From Protula sp. h YS-2021 (lineage: Eukaryota > Annelida > Polychaeta > Sabellida > Serpulidae): a DNA stretch of 64,000 bases. The first letter of the stretch is position 1; every line of letters begins with the position of its first letter. The translations under genes and the position numbers were made by a program. Below, piece by piece: positions 50,601-60,650 of this stretch. Under the pieces are notes generated by a model that made no database searches, had not been told where the DNA came from, and worked only from the letters and a program-made list of their open reading frames with translations. The DNA lies in contig OX457024.1 of the NCBI GenBank assembly GCA_949752745.1, forward strand, positions 104,207,690 to 104,271,689. Direction: 5' to 3'.

Positions 50601-53600
50601 GATAAATTCAAAGAGACCACAACATGTGTTCATAAGAATGATTGAAAACTTAAACGCAATAGGTGAATACATACAACATATTTTTCATGGGATACACCCC
50701 CCTCTAAAAAGAAAAAAACACACTTGTCCCTCATGAGAGGTCCCGAACCTTATTTTACTTGACCCATTTTATAAGCCCTGTAACAACTACTTAAGTTTAG
50801 GCTGATATCCTTTTCGAGATGTTGTTTGCAGTAGAGAACCTTTGCTATGACATCATATGCAGTCTTCGCTTGCGCACTTTGCAATAAATTTCAATAGAAT
50901 CTTTCCAATCTTCCAAACAACAATCCCAACAACCCTGAAGGATCTCCGACGTTCAGCGGTAGGAAAACTTTGCAAATAAGATGCTGACGTAATGACTTAT
51001 TGAAGTAACATGCGCCAAAAGTTGACAGAGCCGTCCGATTGATCCAAAAGAATATCAAAGCCAAGTTTGAAGTCGACACGAGTTTCCGTTGTTGAAAGAT
51101 CTTGCACACAAGATCTTGTTTAAAATAAACATATACAATATTTTACGTAATAACGTCACATCCTGTACCGGTTCGTTCTATCTCGAAAAAAATTGAAAGA
51201 ATCTTTCGTTCGACTGAGAAACTAGGAGCACGAGATTTTTGCGTAACGAAGTCATACGCCTTCCTTAACACTAGGTTTAAATTTGATCCAACTTTTCTCT
51301 TTCGAGATGTCTTGCACACAACATTTTGTTGATATATATACATATTTTACGTAATGACGTCATCTGCTGCACTCGTTTGTTATACTCGCGCAAAACATTG
51401 AAAAAATCTTTCGGACATACCAAGCGACAATGCCACTAAATTTTAACTTTCTCCGAGGTTCAGAGGCTGAGTAATTCTGCATATACGATTTTTACCTAAT
51501 GACGTCATACGCCTTCCTTAATCACGTGACACGCGTGAAAAGTTTATAGAACCGTTCGACCTACCCAAGAAATAAACTTACCAAGTTTGAAGCCTATCCG
51601 ACTTTTCGTTTTCGAGATATCTTGCATATAACGCTTTGTTTACAACAGACTGACACACACTGAACGCACAAATCCTGCATGTCTCCCTTCGGTCGGGGAG
51701 ACATAAATAACGTGCATCTACCTACCATGACAGGTCATCTACACACCAGATATCATACGAAACGGATTGTCAGGGTGGGAGTACACAGCCAGAGAGGGAT
51801 AGGAAGACAACAGCCAAACCTACAGCCCCCTCCCCCACCCCACAGTACTAAAGCCGCTGTTGGGAGCTAAAGAGGAGAATGCCCAACGCTACTGTCACGT
51901 GATCGACGTGACCAAACTAAAGGAATTCTATGTTTTATTCTTTAAAAATCCAGTCAAGACAATTTTTAAATATCCATGAATTCCCAATCCCAAATTGGTC
52001 ATGACTAAATCTTAGACGTCAATAGAGGTGTGACGGTTCACCTCCGGCTCGGTTCGGTTCGGTTCAACAAAAATTTTCGGTTCGGTTCGGTTTTTTTCGG
52101 TTCGGTTCAGCAAAACCAACTGGTAGTTTTCTTTTCAAATATATATATGTTACAGCGGATCTGTAGAATCAGCGAATCTGTAGATCCGCTGAAAATTTCA
52201 GCGAATCTGTAGATACGCTGGTTCGACCAGCGAATCTATAGATCCGCTGAAAATTTTAGCGGATCTAACAGATCCGCTGATTTTGGGCCGAGAAAATTCT
52301 ACAGATCCGCTGAAATGATTGACGAAGCTAAAGTACTGTTGATATTGAGTAGTATGGCCGAAATAAACAGTATTAATGTGTCAACGGTGCTGTTATTACT
52401 ACTGCAATAAGACGTTATTTTGCAACCGCTTTATTAATACAAACACAATCCACATTATTAATACATATAAGTAATTTATGATCTGATTTGCATTAAAACT
52501 TACGATGTTTGGCGTTATAGTACCCAACAAAAATAGGGTTGGACGGTTCACCTCCGGCTCGGTTCGGTTCGGTTCAACAAAAATTTTCGGTTCGGTTCGG
52601 TTTTTTTCGGTTCGGTTCAGCAAAACCAACTGGTAGTTTTCTTTTCAAATATATATATGTTACAGCGGATCTGTAGAATCAGCGAATCTGTAGATCCGCT
52701 GAAAATTTCAGCGAATCTGTAGATACGCTGGTTCGACCAGCGAATCTATAGATCCGCTGAAAATTTTAGCGGATCTAACAGATCCGCTGATTTTGGGCCG
52801 AGAAAATTCTACAGATCCGCTGAAATGATTGACGAAGCTAAAGTACTGTTGATATTGAGTAGTATGGCCGAAATAAACAGTATTAATGTGTCAACGGTGC
52901 TGTTATTACTACTGCAATAAGACGTTATTTTGCAACCACTTTATTAATACAAACACAATCCACATTATTAATACATATAAGTAATTTATGATCTGATTTG
53001 CATTAAAACTTACGATGTTTGGCGTTATAGTACCCAACAAAAATAGGGTTGGACGGTTCACCTCCGGCTCGGTTCGGTTCGGTTCAACAAAAATTTTCGG
53101 TTCGGTTCGGTTTTTTTCGGTTCGGTTCAGCAAAACCAACTGGTAGTTTTCTTTTCAAATATATATATGTTACAGCGGATCTGTAGAATCAGCGAATCTG
53201 TAGATCCGCTGAAAATTTCAGCGAATCTGTAGATACGCTGGTTCGACCAGCGAATCTATAGATCCGCTGAAAATTTTAGCGGATCTAACAGATCCGCTGA
53301 TTTTGGGCCGAGAAAATTCTACAGATCCGCTGAAATGATTGACGAAGCTAAAGTACTGTTGATATTGAGTAGTATGGCCGAAATAAACAGTATTAATGTG
53401 TCAACGGTGCTGTTATTACTACTGCAATAAGACGTTATTTTGCAACCGCTTTATTAATACAAACACAATCCACATTATTAATACATATAAGTAATTTATG
53501 ATCTGATTTGCATTAAAACTTACGATGTTTGGCGTTATAGTACCCAACAAAAATAGGTATAAAAGACTTCTATAAGCCACTACTCCAAGTACTAACTTCT

Positions 53601-55489
53601 ACCTGTGATTATTACTTAAAAGCCAAATTCACTCATACAATCAATAACTCTTAGGAAACCCTTTCATCGATAATGGAACTCCTATTGGAATTAAGAAAGC
53701 TGATCATAGAAGCTAGGCTAGTGTGACATCTCGAGTTACATTTTACCTTTGCTTTGAAACACTTACATCTGTTTCTTTGACACCGTTTTCTACAAGCACC
53801 AAAACACACAACCAATGGATGTTGAAAAATTATACAAACGTTATATTATTGGACATTTCCAGAGTCTTGACATATACTCAAAAGAACCTGAAGCAAATCG
53901 AATAAAGCGTATTTATGTTCACTGCATTGTTAAATTGCAATTAATTTTCAGCAAATACCTCTCCAATAGAATCATAATATGTACGACTGCTTTCTTATAA
54001 GAAGATCACAAGTTATGAAGCTTGCAAGTAAAGTTCTATGATCTACGATCATGGAAAGTAACACTAGCATTGAAGTGCAATCAATGTGCTTCAACTGGCA
54101 TTTCAGTAAAACAATGCCTTTTATTATGGGCTATGATAATACTCAATATCAACATACTTTAGCTTCGTCAATCATTTCAGCGGATCTTTAGAATTTTCTC
54201 GGCCTAAAATCAGCGGATCTGTTAGATCCGCTAACATTTTCAGCGGATCTATAGATTCGCTGGTCGAACCAGCGTATCTACAGATTCGCTGAAATTTTCA
54301 GCGGATCTACAGATTCGCTGAAAATGTTAGCGGATCTAACAACGGGGCCGTTTTAAAACGGCACTAGCGCCGTTTTGGGACCGATGCTGGTCCCAAAATG
54401 GGCTGGCCGTTTTGAGTCACACTTTCCTTTTTGGACTCACCTTCCTGAGAACTAGCGCCAACCCTGACGGTAATGTTTTATATTTATTACCTCAAAGCTT
54501 ACTTACACAAGAATTTACATTGTTATTGACTGACAGACTCACATGTAGCCATAATAAACGAATGGAATTCGTGATAGGTTCTAAAAAAAGTGTGTGAAAT
54601 ATGTTTGTTGATTTGTCCGATGTGATATATATATATTAAAACTAAACTCTACTAAAATAACTAAAATAACATTACCAAATTAATGCATTATCTTGTTATA
54701 AAAAGCAAAAAAAAAAAAAAAAAAAAAAAAACCGAACCGAAACCGTGATTGGGCTTTTCGGTTTTCGGTTCGAACCGAACCGAAACCTTTTCTCGGTTCT
54801 CGGTTTTCGGTACGAACCGTCACACCTCTAGACGTCAAATATGAAAAAATTTTCTTCTTACCATATGAACTACAAAACTAATAAATTGACGACTGGTTCT
54901 ATTTTCCTTACCTTTCTCTTGCAAGCTTAAATAAATAAGGTGTCAACGAAACGGGCGTTGCCTGCAGGTTACCACGAACTCGACGCACTGCTTCACCGCT
55001 TGGGGTTAAGTTCATTCCAAATGAACAAGCCATTGCACGATTAATCTCTTTATGTTCACGACAATTTGGAGTCGCGATACTCCTCGGTGCTCTGTAACTA
55101 CCAGGCGTTCGGTTGCCATTATGAGGGTGTGGAAATTGCGAATGTGATGTTACTGGAAAAGGCAGTTTAAATAAGGGTTTTTCAGTTCTTTTCTTGACAG
55201 TGTTTCCTTGCTCAACAGTTTTGGACGATACTCCGGTTAACTGGATTGTTAAATCACCCGTATCGACCCCATCTTCTGTATAAAACTTCCCCTGTTCACA
55301 AACTTGTATACCGCTCTCGGGCAGAAGATAAGAAACAGAAGGTGATTGCAAGCTTGCGCAAAAGTTCTTTAACGGGTTTTCAAGACACGGATCGACAAAC
55401 AAAAACGTTGAATTGTGGTCTACTAGACTACTGTTCAGATCTTGACTTGAAATGACGTGCTTGGAAAGCAAACTTTCATCTGATGCCAT
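45828..55489 (-). CDS. uncharacterised 388-residue protein, five exons
   Basis: Seen: exons 55489-54912, 49202-49090, 48523-48440, 48181-48044 and 46081-45828 have matching phases at all four junctions (2, 1, 1, 1) and total 1167 nt, 388 codons plus TAA. The protein looks unstructured: Ser/Thr/Pro-rich N-terminal half with TP motifs (ATPVSLTPYLFKLARE, ISTPFLFQ), a TEWESSLFPPYMLSS segment (234-248), an acidic middle and a Lys/Arg-rich C-terminus (KKKQKEAKLERRTRPKRRF) that could be a nuclear localisation signal. No catalytic domain and no family I can name with confidence. A start upstream of 55489 is possible because an acceptor-like CAG precedes it at 55498. Introns hold a hAT-type element, tandem-core elements and a palindrome element. 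The last exon may instead splice onward at GTGCGG after KRRIKT. Confidence 0.65.
46145..47533. mobile_element. palindrome-ended element F (complete copy)
   Basis: Ends are TTACAGCGAATCTGTAAAAC and its reverse complement. Each roughly 130-bp terminal region holds several perfect 22-bp palindromes made of CAGCGAATCT, AT or GT, and AGATTCGCTG. The arms also share CAGGCAATTTCAG.GAATCTGTATAA. The interior has an approximately 85-bp repeat (ACACACCGTTTTCCTGG..GG.AA) near 46470-46640. No transposase. Flanked on both sides by AT dinucleotide sequence. Confidence 0.75.
47534..47644 (+). repeat. (TA)n microsatellite with a short (CA)n
   Basis: About 110 bp of TATATA with ACACACACAC near 47552. It separates the complete F element from an F remnant. 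Confidence 0.97.
47648..47725 (+). repeat. F element end remnant
   Basis: ATGTTACAGCAAATCTGTAAAACC with two palindromes, then straight back into TATATAAATATATATG. A solo end, again inside TA repeats. Confidence 0.75.
48044..48181 (-). CDS. uncharacterised gene, exon 4
   Basis: GACGGTTGTAG acceptor; encodes DDDSKAVSSVQEKLNTYEAA, then an acidic stretch with FVFEITDDYVQNC. The donor is GTAGTA at 48043 (phase 1); a GC donor three bases earlier would keep the same phase. Confidence 0.6.
48217..48350 (+). repeat. 45-bp tandem repeat, three copies
   Basis: GTATCATAACACGCACCGA starts at 48219, 48264 and 48309 within intron 3 of the uncharacterised gene. Confidence 0.9.
48440..48523 (-). CDS. uncharacterised gene, exon 3
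   Basis: 84 nt between a modest acceptor (TTATGCCTAAG) and a GTTAGC donor; encodes DGQTEWESSLFPPYMLSSLV and CRIATPSS. Support is phase agreement on both sides. Confidence 0.55.
49090..49202 (-). CDS. uncharacterised gene, exon 2
   Basis: TTTTACACTCAG acceptor and GTAACG donor; encodes SPVAATPGSAIPLQYISTPF and on to DIITLI. The first base completes the serine codon split from exon 1. Confidence 0.65.
49308..50236 (+). mobile_element. family G element, copy 1
   Basis: Begins AAAACTAGATTGGCC..., then ATGTCTCCC at 49348. A core of four to five units of about 167 bp (49377-50050) follows, then GACGGACGGACGGACAGACA, and a terminal hairpin of ATGTCTCCC and GGGGAGACAT at 50214-50236. No coding capacity. 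The same plan and end motifs occur in copy 2. Confidence 0.7.
49377..50050 (+). repeat. 167-bp tandem core of family G copy 1
   Basis: Units contain CGCCAAAAATAC, GAAAATGAAGAAAAACTTCGC, AAACATTTGCACTATATGTG, GTTTCAGCCTAATCC and TTCGGAGATATAGC, starting near 49387, 49550, 49712 and 49878. Confidence 0.88.
50392..51704 (+). mobile_element. family G element, copy 2
   Basis: Starts AAAACTAGAGCGGCCAATG, reaches ATGTCTCCCC at 50490 and ends in the hairpin ATGTCTCCC-TTCGGTCG-GGGAGACAT (51679-51704). The core (about 50850-51640) repeats GAAAATCTTTC, CCAAGTTTGAAG, TTTTCG.TTTCGAGATATCTTGCA and TACGTAATGACGTCAT. Core sequence differs from copy 1, but ends and layout agree. Confidence 0.65.
51712..51880 (+). 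repeat. dispersed repeat shared with 44515-44690
   Basis: See the 44.5-kb copy; lies directly behind family G copy 2. Confidence 0.5.
52033..53557 (+). repeat. 510-bp tandem triplication
   Basis: ACGGTTCACCTCCGGCTCGG begins at 52033, 52543 and 53053. The units are almost identical; I noticed one substitution (ACCGCT against ACCACT near 52938). Each unit spans the hAT left subterminal region and the left arm of the nested F element. Confidence 0.95.
52150..54340. mobile_element. F-type palindrome element nested in the hAT element
   Basis: The left arm TTACAGCGGATCTGTAGAATC with AGCGGATCT/AGATCCGCT palindromes (repeated in each 510-bp unit) matches, inverted, 54139-54340 (CTCAATATCAACA, GCTTCGTCAATCATTTCAGC, TTCTCGGCC). 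Arms are about 200 bp. The right terminus is damaged at 54337. It follows an ATATATATATG stretch, like the other F copies. Confidence 0.7.
54912..55489 (-). CDS. uncharacterised gene, exon 1 (start codon)
   Basis: ATG at 55489 opens MASDESLLSKHVISSQD and stays open 192 codons to a GTAAGG donor, phase 2. An acceptor (TTGTTTGTCAG) sits 9 nt upstream, so the exon may begin at 55497 after a 5' UTR intron or extend a longer protein. A hAT-type element ends 82 bp beyond its donor. Confidence 0.7.
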
Positions 55490-55497
55490 CGGTCCAG

Positions 55498-55879
55498 CTG
55501 ACAAACAATCCTGGAATGTTTAGGAACAGTCAGTCGTCAACATGCACATTATTCATGAACCTGAAACAGTATCAGACGTCCTCACTTATCCTTATTTTTT
55601 AAGAACTCAACGTCGAAAAAGTACGTCAACACTTAGAAAATGATAAGGGCAACTGAAAGCTAGGATGTTTCAATTCAAGATTCCCTCTACTATTAATGGC
55701 TTTTCAGCTAAGACAGTTAGAAATAAGGGCAGGCTGCTTACTGCTAACGCTGAATTAGCCCTCTTTATGGGCCACTTGCAAATATGTTTCTAGCAAAATC
55801 AAATTTTGCTATTTTTTTCTTTTTCTTCTTTATTTCTATTATTTCTTTATCCACAGTGACCAATTATTCGAATCCTGCA
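55498..55879. other. upstream of the uncharacterised gene
   Basis: Nothing recognised; a 5' UTR exon on the minus strand could lie here. Confidence 0.3.
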
Positions 55880-56090
55880 TACCAATCCCTATTATTCAAA
55901 CATTTACAGTAAGTTCATGTCCAATATACCCTTTTTGTAAAACAGGCACAATTTTTAATTTTTACTGGGCTGCATGTCTTCTAATTTTTTCGTTAAAGTG
56001 TAGAAAAGTCAAAATGTTTGGTCACTTGACTTTGGTCACGTGACCTTTAAATGCCGGAATGTACAAACCTCTTCGCACTCTACAATTAGC
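55880..56090 (-). repeat. dispersed repeat C, inverted copy
   Basis: CGAATCCTGCATACC, ATTATTCAAACATTTACAG, CCCTTTTTGTAAAACAGGCA and GGTCACTTGACTTTGGTCACGTGAC are the inverse of parts of 15490-15720. Confidence 0.55.
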
Positions 56091-56129
56091 CGCTCCAAGG
56101 TTTCCAAGGTTGTTGTAGCCCAACATTCC

Positions 56130-57270
56130 CTTTAGCTGTTGCCACTTCCCATTCCTATGTTTCCCGATTGACCAGAATGGCTTCCCTCAAACCTCCAACC
56201 CCTCCACTTTCTACACCTAGGTGCTCCAAGGTTTCCTTCTGTACTGATCCACACCATAAACACTGATACGCCATCGACCCCTCCCAATGTCTCCACTTGC
56301 AGATTGGGGATAGGTACATCAAACAAAAGGAAACATAAGAGCGGTCGATGGCATATCAGTGTTTCCTCCTGTACTGATCCACACCATAACACTGATATGC
56401 CATCGATCCCTCCCGATGTTTCCTCTTGTTTGATGTGCCTGTCCCCAAGTGAGCCAGACACCCTTCCCCCCCCCCCCCCCCCACAACCCATGACATGCTT
56501 TGACTCACTTTTCCCTCTCCCCTGTCTCATATTCACGAATCTGCCGCACCGATTGACTACTTCTATTCTCCTGAACTTCCCGTATCGCTTCCATTACTTG
56601 TTGCCCAAAAATTTTTTTGTCCAAATCAAATCGCTTCACAACGCCGGGCATCTTTCCCGCCACTAGTTGCTCTATGCAGAACCACCCTAGGGGTCTTCTT
56701 AACCCTTCGGCATACGCTGTTATTGATCCGCCTATTATCAATCTGGCCATCCTTAACTGTTCCTTCCCCATCTCCTGTAACCAACGTTTCGTTAGAGCTA
56801 CCACTTGCACCCCATACAGTCCCGACTTAAGAACTAACCATTCCCATATCCCTCCTTCCCACACCGACTTGGATTTATAGCTCCCCTACTAAATCCACGA
56901 ATCGCTGCCGCTAGCTTCCTTGTTTTACCCAACAGAATTTTCCGACACCGACCCCATCTCAAATTTTGAGAAAAACTCCCAAATACCTCTACGACTGTTT
57001 CCGCCATTTTTACCACTACCTTTTTGTTTTTCTACCCACAGTTTCCACACGGCCCCGCCAACTGACCCTTACTTTACTCTTCGAATGATTAAATTTCATT
57101 TTGTACTCCTTCGCCACTCCTCCAACTATATCCAGTAATTTACTCAAATGTGGTCCATCCTTCCTAGTCCCGAGTGACCCTAGTCCAGCACAACTCTTCT
57201 ACCCGGACTACCTCCTTTGTGGAGCTGGCAGTCACCTAGGACTACATCCTTCCCAACCAACATCATATCC

Positions 57271-57306
<36 letters not shown>

Positions 57307-57480
57307 AGTAACGGCATTTGTATACCTCCCATCTGAACCCCTCTTTCACTCTCTACTAATTTATCCCCCAACTCTTTGATGTACAATGAGAATACCACTG
57401 GGGTAAGGACGCATCCTTGTTTTAGTCTAGTTCTGAGTGACCCTACTAGTCCATCACCACTCATCTACCCTCCTATCTCT
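56130..57480 (-). pseudogene. degenerate LINE reverse transcriptase fragment
   Basis: The minus strand at 57464-57180 encodes LKQGCVLTPVVFSLYIKEL and a later FADMMLVGKD, the palm block and decayed YADD block of a LINE RT, separated by a 34-bp A/T homopolymer (57273-57306). Downstream at 56864-56505, LYGVQVVALTKRW and MARLIIGG fit the RT thumb/C-terminal region. Many frame changes. It differs from the CR1 copies; the clade is not determined. Confidence 0.65.
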
Positions 57481-57539
57481 GAAGGTGCACCTGGGACTAG
57501 TTAAATTTTAGCCCAACTCGCATCTGTTTCGAGTCCGAC

Positions 57540-57700
57540 TCCAGTATGCAGGATTCGTGCCTCAGAAGATCTGAAGTTGACTCCTACTACAATGTAAGGC
57601 TTCGCAGCTCTGACAAAGGGATATACGAAGTTATTTAGGCAGGGTGGCTCGGAGCTGAGCTGTCTCCCAGCTGGGTCGAGCCAAGTGGCATCGAGTGACA
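57540..57700 (+). repeat. dispersed repeat C fragment
   Basis: TATGCAGGATTCGTGCCTCAGAAGAT, TTCGCAGCTCTGACAAAGGGATATACG and GGCTCGGAGCTG parallel 15692-15815. Confidence 0.6.
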
Positions 57701-57765
57701 ACGTACTCACCAACTTCTTGGAGAATGAGTTAACCTTGTTGTCAATATGGCTACAGAAATAACAC

Positions 57766-58542
57766 GTGGGTATGTCAAGACCCTTCACCATTACAAAAAA
57801 ATTGCGGCACTTTCAAAAAATGAATATGCACACGAAGGATAACAGACCCGTAATCCTGAAGATCAAACCGCGCGGCCTTCCAAGGAAAAACTACATTCAC
57901 GGAAGATATAAGCATGTAATTTGGCCGGTGTTCCGTTTCGACAAACAGCCCGTGTTCATAAACGCCCTTCACCATATATATTTTACAAAAGGGATTCTGC
58001 CCCCAAGTAATGTAAAAAAATTTCTTTTACTTAATTCGGTACCTGCCCTTCAGTTTCATTTCCTTATAACTTTTTCGTTACCATGTACGTTGTTGATGGT
58101 GAGTAATGGAGAATTTAAGTCAACAAGATCACTGGTGTTGGTTTCCAATGCAGTTTTATTAGCAATACACTTGATCGACAAAATACCAGCATTTATCTAT
58201 GAAACCGTTTTGATGGTTTGCTACAAATCATTTTATTCTCCATCTTTTCATTTGTACCATAGCAATTTAGAAAAAAAAAATGAAAATTTTCACAGGGACG
58301 CAATATCGTGTGTGCTTACTCTATATCAAATACAGGAAAAAAAACACATAATTTTTAACAATATTGCTGTACTTTACATAAAGCAACATGCAAATGCAGT
58401 ACCGAAGCGCGCTAACCTATTGTGTAAATCAGAAATTAAGCATGGTTTTGAAATACACAGAGAGAGCAAACGCAACAGTCCATTGCGCAAGGAGGAGACT
58501 AACTGCTACAAAACAAGGGACGCTTCTCAATATCTCAAGTAA
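57766..58542 (+). CDS. 258-codon open frame, unknown and doubtful
   Basis: An ATG-to-stop frame of 258 codons in AT-rich DNA, longer than any other unexplained frame here. The product is basic and Lys/His/Phe/Tyr-rich (starts MGMSRPFTITKKLRHFQKMN). I see no domain, signal peptide or flanking splice sites. No homologue comes to mind. It may be a retained exon, a gene remnant or chance; a 66-codon minus-strand frame overlaps its start. Confidence 0.25.
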   Translation: MGMSRPFTITKKLRHFQKMNMHTKDNRPVILKIKPRGLPRKNYIHGRYKHVIWPVFRFDKQPVFINALHHIYFTKGILPPSNVKKFLLLNSVPALQFHFLITFSLPCTLLMVSNGEFKSTRSLVLVSNAVLLAIHLIDKIPAFIYETVLMVCYKSFYSPSFHLYHSNLEKKNENFHRDAISCVLTLYQIQEKKHIIFNNIAVLYIKQHANAVPKRANLLCKSEIKHGFEIHRESKRNSPLRKEETNCYKTRDASQYLK

Positions 58543-58639
58543 TTCAACAGGAACTACAAACATACTTAAAAACATTAACGATTGTGGAAACGGAAGTTCC
58601 TCGAAATGGAACACGTATAAGATCTTTTAACGATTGCTT

Positions 58640-59395
58640 GATGTAAAGTTACTCTAGTCCAGCATTTACATTCGAAAAAAAAAATCCACAATTTTTACAC
58701 CTTCTATATTACATGTAGGAACTACAAGAACTTCTGAGTGCATTACTGTTTTGTATCAACAACACAGTTGTTTTTCGGGTCTTAACAAGACTACAGATTC
58801 TCGGCTCTATTCTTTATTTAGTGATATGAACAATTTAAATGCAATTTAATTCACAATTACGATGTATCTCCCTGATACTGACAATGTACTGATAGTAAAC
58901 GTGGTCAAATAGGTGAGGTGCTACTTAGGTATTCGTAGTTAGGTAATTTGTTCTTTAAATACTTTGTAATATAACGATTGCATCAGACGATATTAAATAT
59001 CTTCTCTAATGGTCCTATTTTTGCTAATAAGGATGAAAGAAACATGGCAACTGACAACATGTCAAATATGTAATTGGCGTTCTAAGAAATCGTACTATTA
59101 CTGAGACTATCAATGGTCTTGCTGAGCCCTGGAATTACTTTTGAGGAATAAATAGAACAAAACCGAATTTTGCATGAAAACGGAACAGTTCATGAAGCCA
59201 CCAGAAACAGTTCTCGTGAATGCAGTCACGTGTACGTTTTAGCTTCATCTTCATGAATATGTAACTGGCTAAAGGGGTGTCATGTTCTTAAATCTCGCAC
59301 TCCATCGTTTATCAGATAAACTTTATGTGAGCCAGGACACAGGTTAGAAAAAGGCTAATAATTGGTTGCAACCAAATTTCCCTTGTTATATTCAT
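58640..59395. other. unassigned sequence
   Basis: AT-rich, nothing recognised. Confidence 0.35.
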
Positions 59396-59399
59396 TCAT

Positions 59400-59650
59400 T
59401 GGCAGTAGGGAGAAAACGAGAGTTCAAGCACAGGAAGTGACGTCATCATGACGTCAGGAGGTGTGCTAGAACTCTCATGAGAGTTCAAGCACAGTGACGC
59501 CATAATGACGTCATAGGGTGTTCTGAAACAGATATTAAAGCGCGCGCCCGTGTCAATGACGTCATTCGTCACGTGACCTGTCAATCATGTGTCACATGAC
59601 CTGTCAATCATGTGTCACATGACCTGTCAATCATGTATATGAGGAAAATT
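59400..59650 (+). repeat. TGACGTCA-rich and 23-bp repeats
   Basis: GAGAGTTCAAGCACAG twice with TGACGTCAT sites, then three copies of GACCTGTCAATCATGTGTCACAT (59575-59640). Confidence 0.8.
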
Positions 59651-59671
59651 TTCCCGATCATAAACCTTCTG

Positions 59672-59755
59672 GCCTGAATGGCTCAGTTGGTAGAGCAGAG
59701 GACCCGTAAGCGGACCCATGATCTGAAGGTCAATGGATCGAACCCGCCCTCGGGC
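59672..59755 (+). tRNA. tRNA-like gene, anticodon uncertain
   Basis: An acceptor pair GCCTGA/TCGGGC, a perfect A-box and D-arm (TGGCTCAGTTGGTAGAGC) and a B-box-like GGATCGAACCC span 84 nt. The anticodon arm is ambiguous: a CGT loop (CCCGTAA) is possible, or a CAGA/TCTG stem holding an extra 13 nt as an intron. The T-stem is weak. It could be a divergent or intron-bearing tRNA, or a tRNA-derived module at the element end. Confidence 0.45.
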
Positions 59756-59767
59756 ATCACTTTCATA

Positions 59768-59938
59768 TCATGGGGACCCCCCCCCCTGGTGAAGAATCAT
59801 ATACCATGGGGACCCCCCCCCCCCGGTGAAGAATCATATACCATGGGGACCCCCCCCCCCCCCTGGTGAGGAATCATATACCATAGGGACCCCCCCCCCC
59901 CCGGTGAAGAATCATATACCATGGGGACCCCCCCCCCC
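59768..59938 (+). repeat. C-run minisatellite, about 38-bp unit
   Basis: Five units of ATCATATACCATGGGGACCC, a C-run and GGTGA(A/G)GA. Confidence 0.92.
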
Positions 59939-60305
59939 AGGATGTGATTCAACACTCCTATAAGAGCACATTGTCTGTGCACATATGCATCATTCAAGCT
60001 CTGACTGCCGTTGGTTACACATGGGAAAACAGTTGCTCTTACCTATTGTGTTGTGCTGTGCTGTTGAAGAACAAGTGAAGGATTGACTGGAATACACATA
60101 GGAGACGAAGTGAAACTAGGATGTGATTCAACACTCCTATAAGAGCACATTGTCTGTGTACATTTGCATCATTCATGCTCTGACTGCCGTTGGATACACA
60201 TGGAAAAAAAAGTGAAAACAGTTGCTCTTACCTATTGTGTTGTGCTGTGCTGTTGAAGAACAAGTGAAGGATTGACTGGAATACACATAGGACACGAAGT
60301 GAAAC
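59939..60305 (+). repeat. 179-bp tandem duplication
   Basis: AGGATGTGATTCAACACTCC begins at 59939 and 60118. Copies differ by a few bases and a GAAAAAAAAGT insertion in the second. A related GAAGTGAAA(C/G)ATT..TATTC unit continues to about 60400. Confidence 0.92.
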
Positions 60306-60469
60306 ATTGACTATTCTTTGGAAAAAGGAAGTGAAACATTAGCTATTCATTGGAAAAGAGAAGTGAAAGATTTGGTTATTCTTTGGAAAAGGGAGTGCAA
60401 GATTGGAAGACAAATTAACCAATGACTTGTGGTAAGTCATCTTTTTTTTTTTTTTTTTTTTTTTTTTTT

Positions 60470-60560
60470 GGTAACATTATGTTACATTATGTAACACAAT
60501 GTGACACAATGTTACACTATGTTACATCATGTGACACTTTGTTACATCACGTGACTATGT
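60470..60560 (+). repeat. GTTACATTATGT-type short repeats
   Basis: About seven near-palindromic 12-13-bp units (ATGTTACATTATGTAACACA...) after a T-run. A similar ATGTGACTNTGTGAC array lies at 60760-60845 behind the second tRNA-like module. Confidence 0.8.
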
Positions 60561-60650
60561 AACATCATATAGTTATATGACTATTGAATTGCTATATGAA
60601 CATAATTAGTCAAACGTATGTATGTCATTATCAGATCGTTCAACAGAGAA

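Larger units (their letters stand above)
52023..54830. mobile_element. non-autonomous hAT-type element, composite
   Basis: 17-bp perfect TIRs, TAGAGGTGTGACGGTTC and its reverse complement, lie inside an 8-bp target duplication GACGTCAA (52015-52022 and 54831-54838). The TAG-GGTGTG start, the 8-bp duplication and subterminal GGTTCGGTTCGG repeats are hAT-Ac hallmarks. No transposase. It carries a second palindrome element (from 52150 to about 54340) and a 510-bp triplication of its left part. It sits in intron 1 of the minus-strand uncharacterised gene. Confidence 0.85.

Noticed and set aside
52399..53139. Two near-identical 76-codon minus-strand proteins
   Set aside because: They come from the 510-bp triplication; the peptide is the GGTTCGGTTCGG subterminal repeat plus AT-rich filler.
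59797..59997. Gly-rich minus-strand frame
   Set aside because: Translation of the C-run minisatellite.
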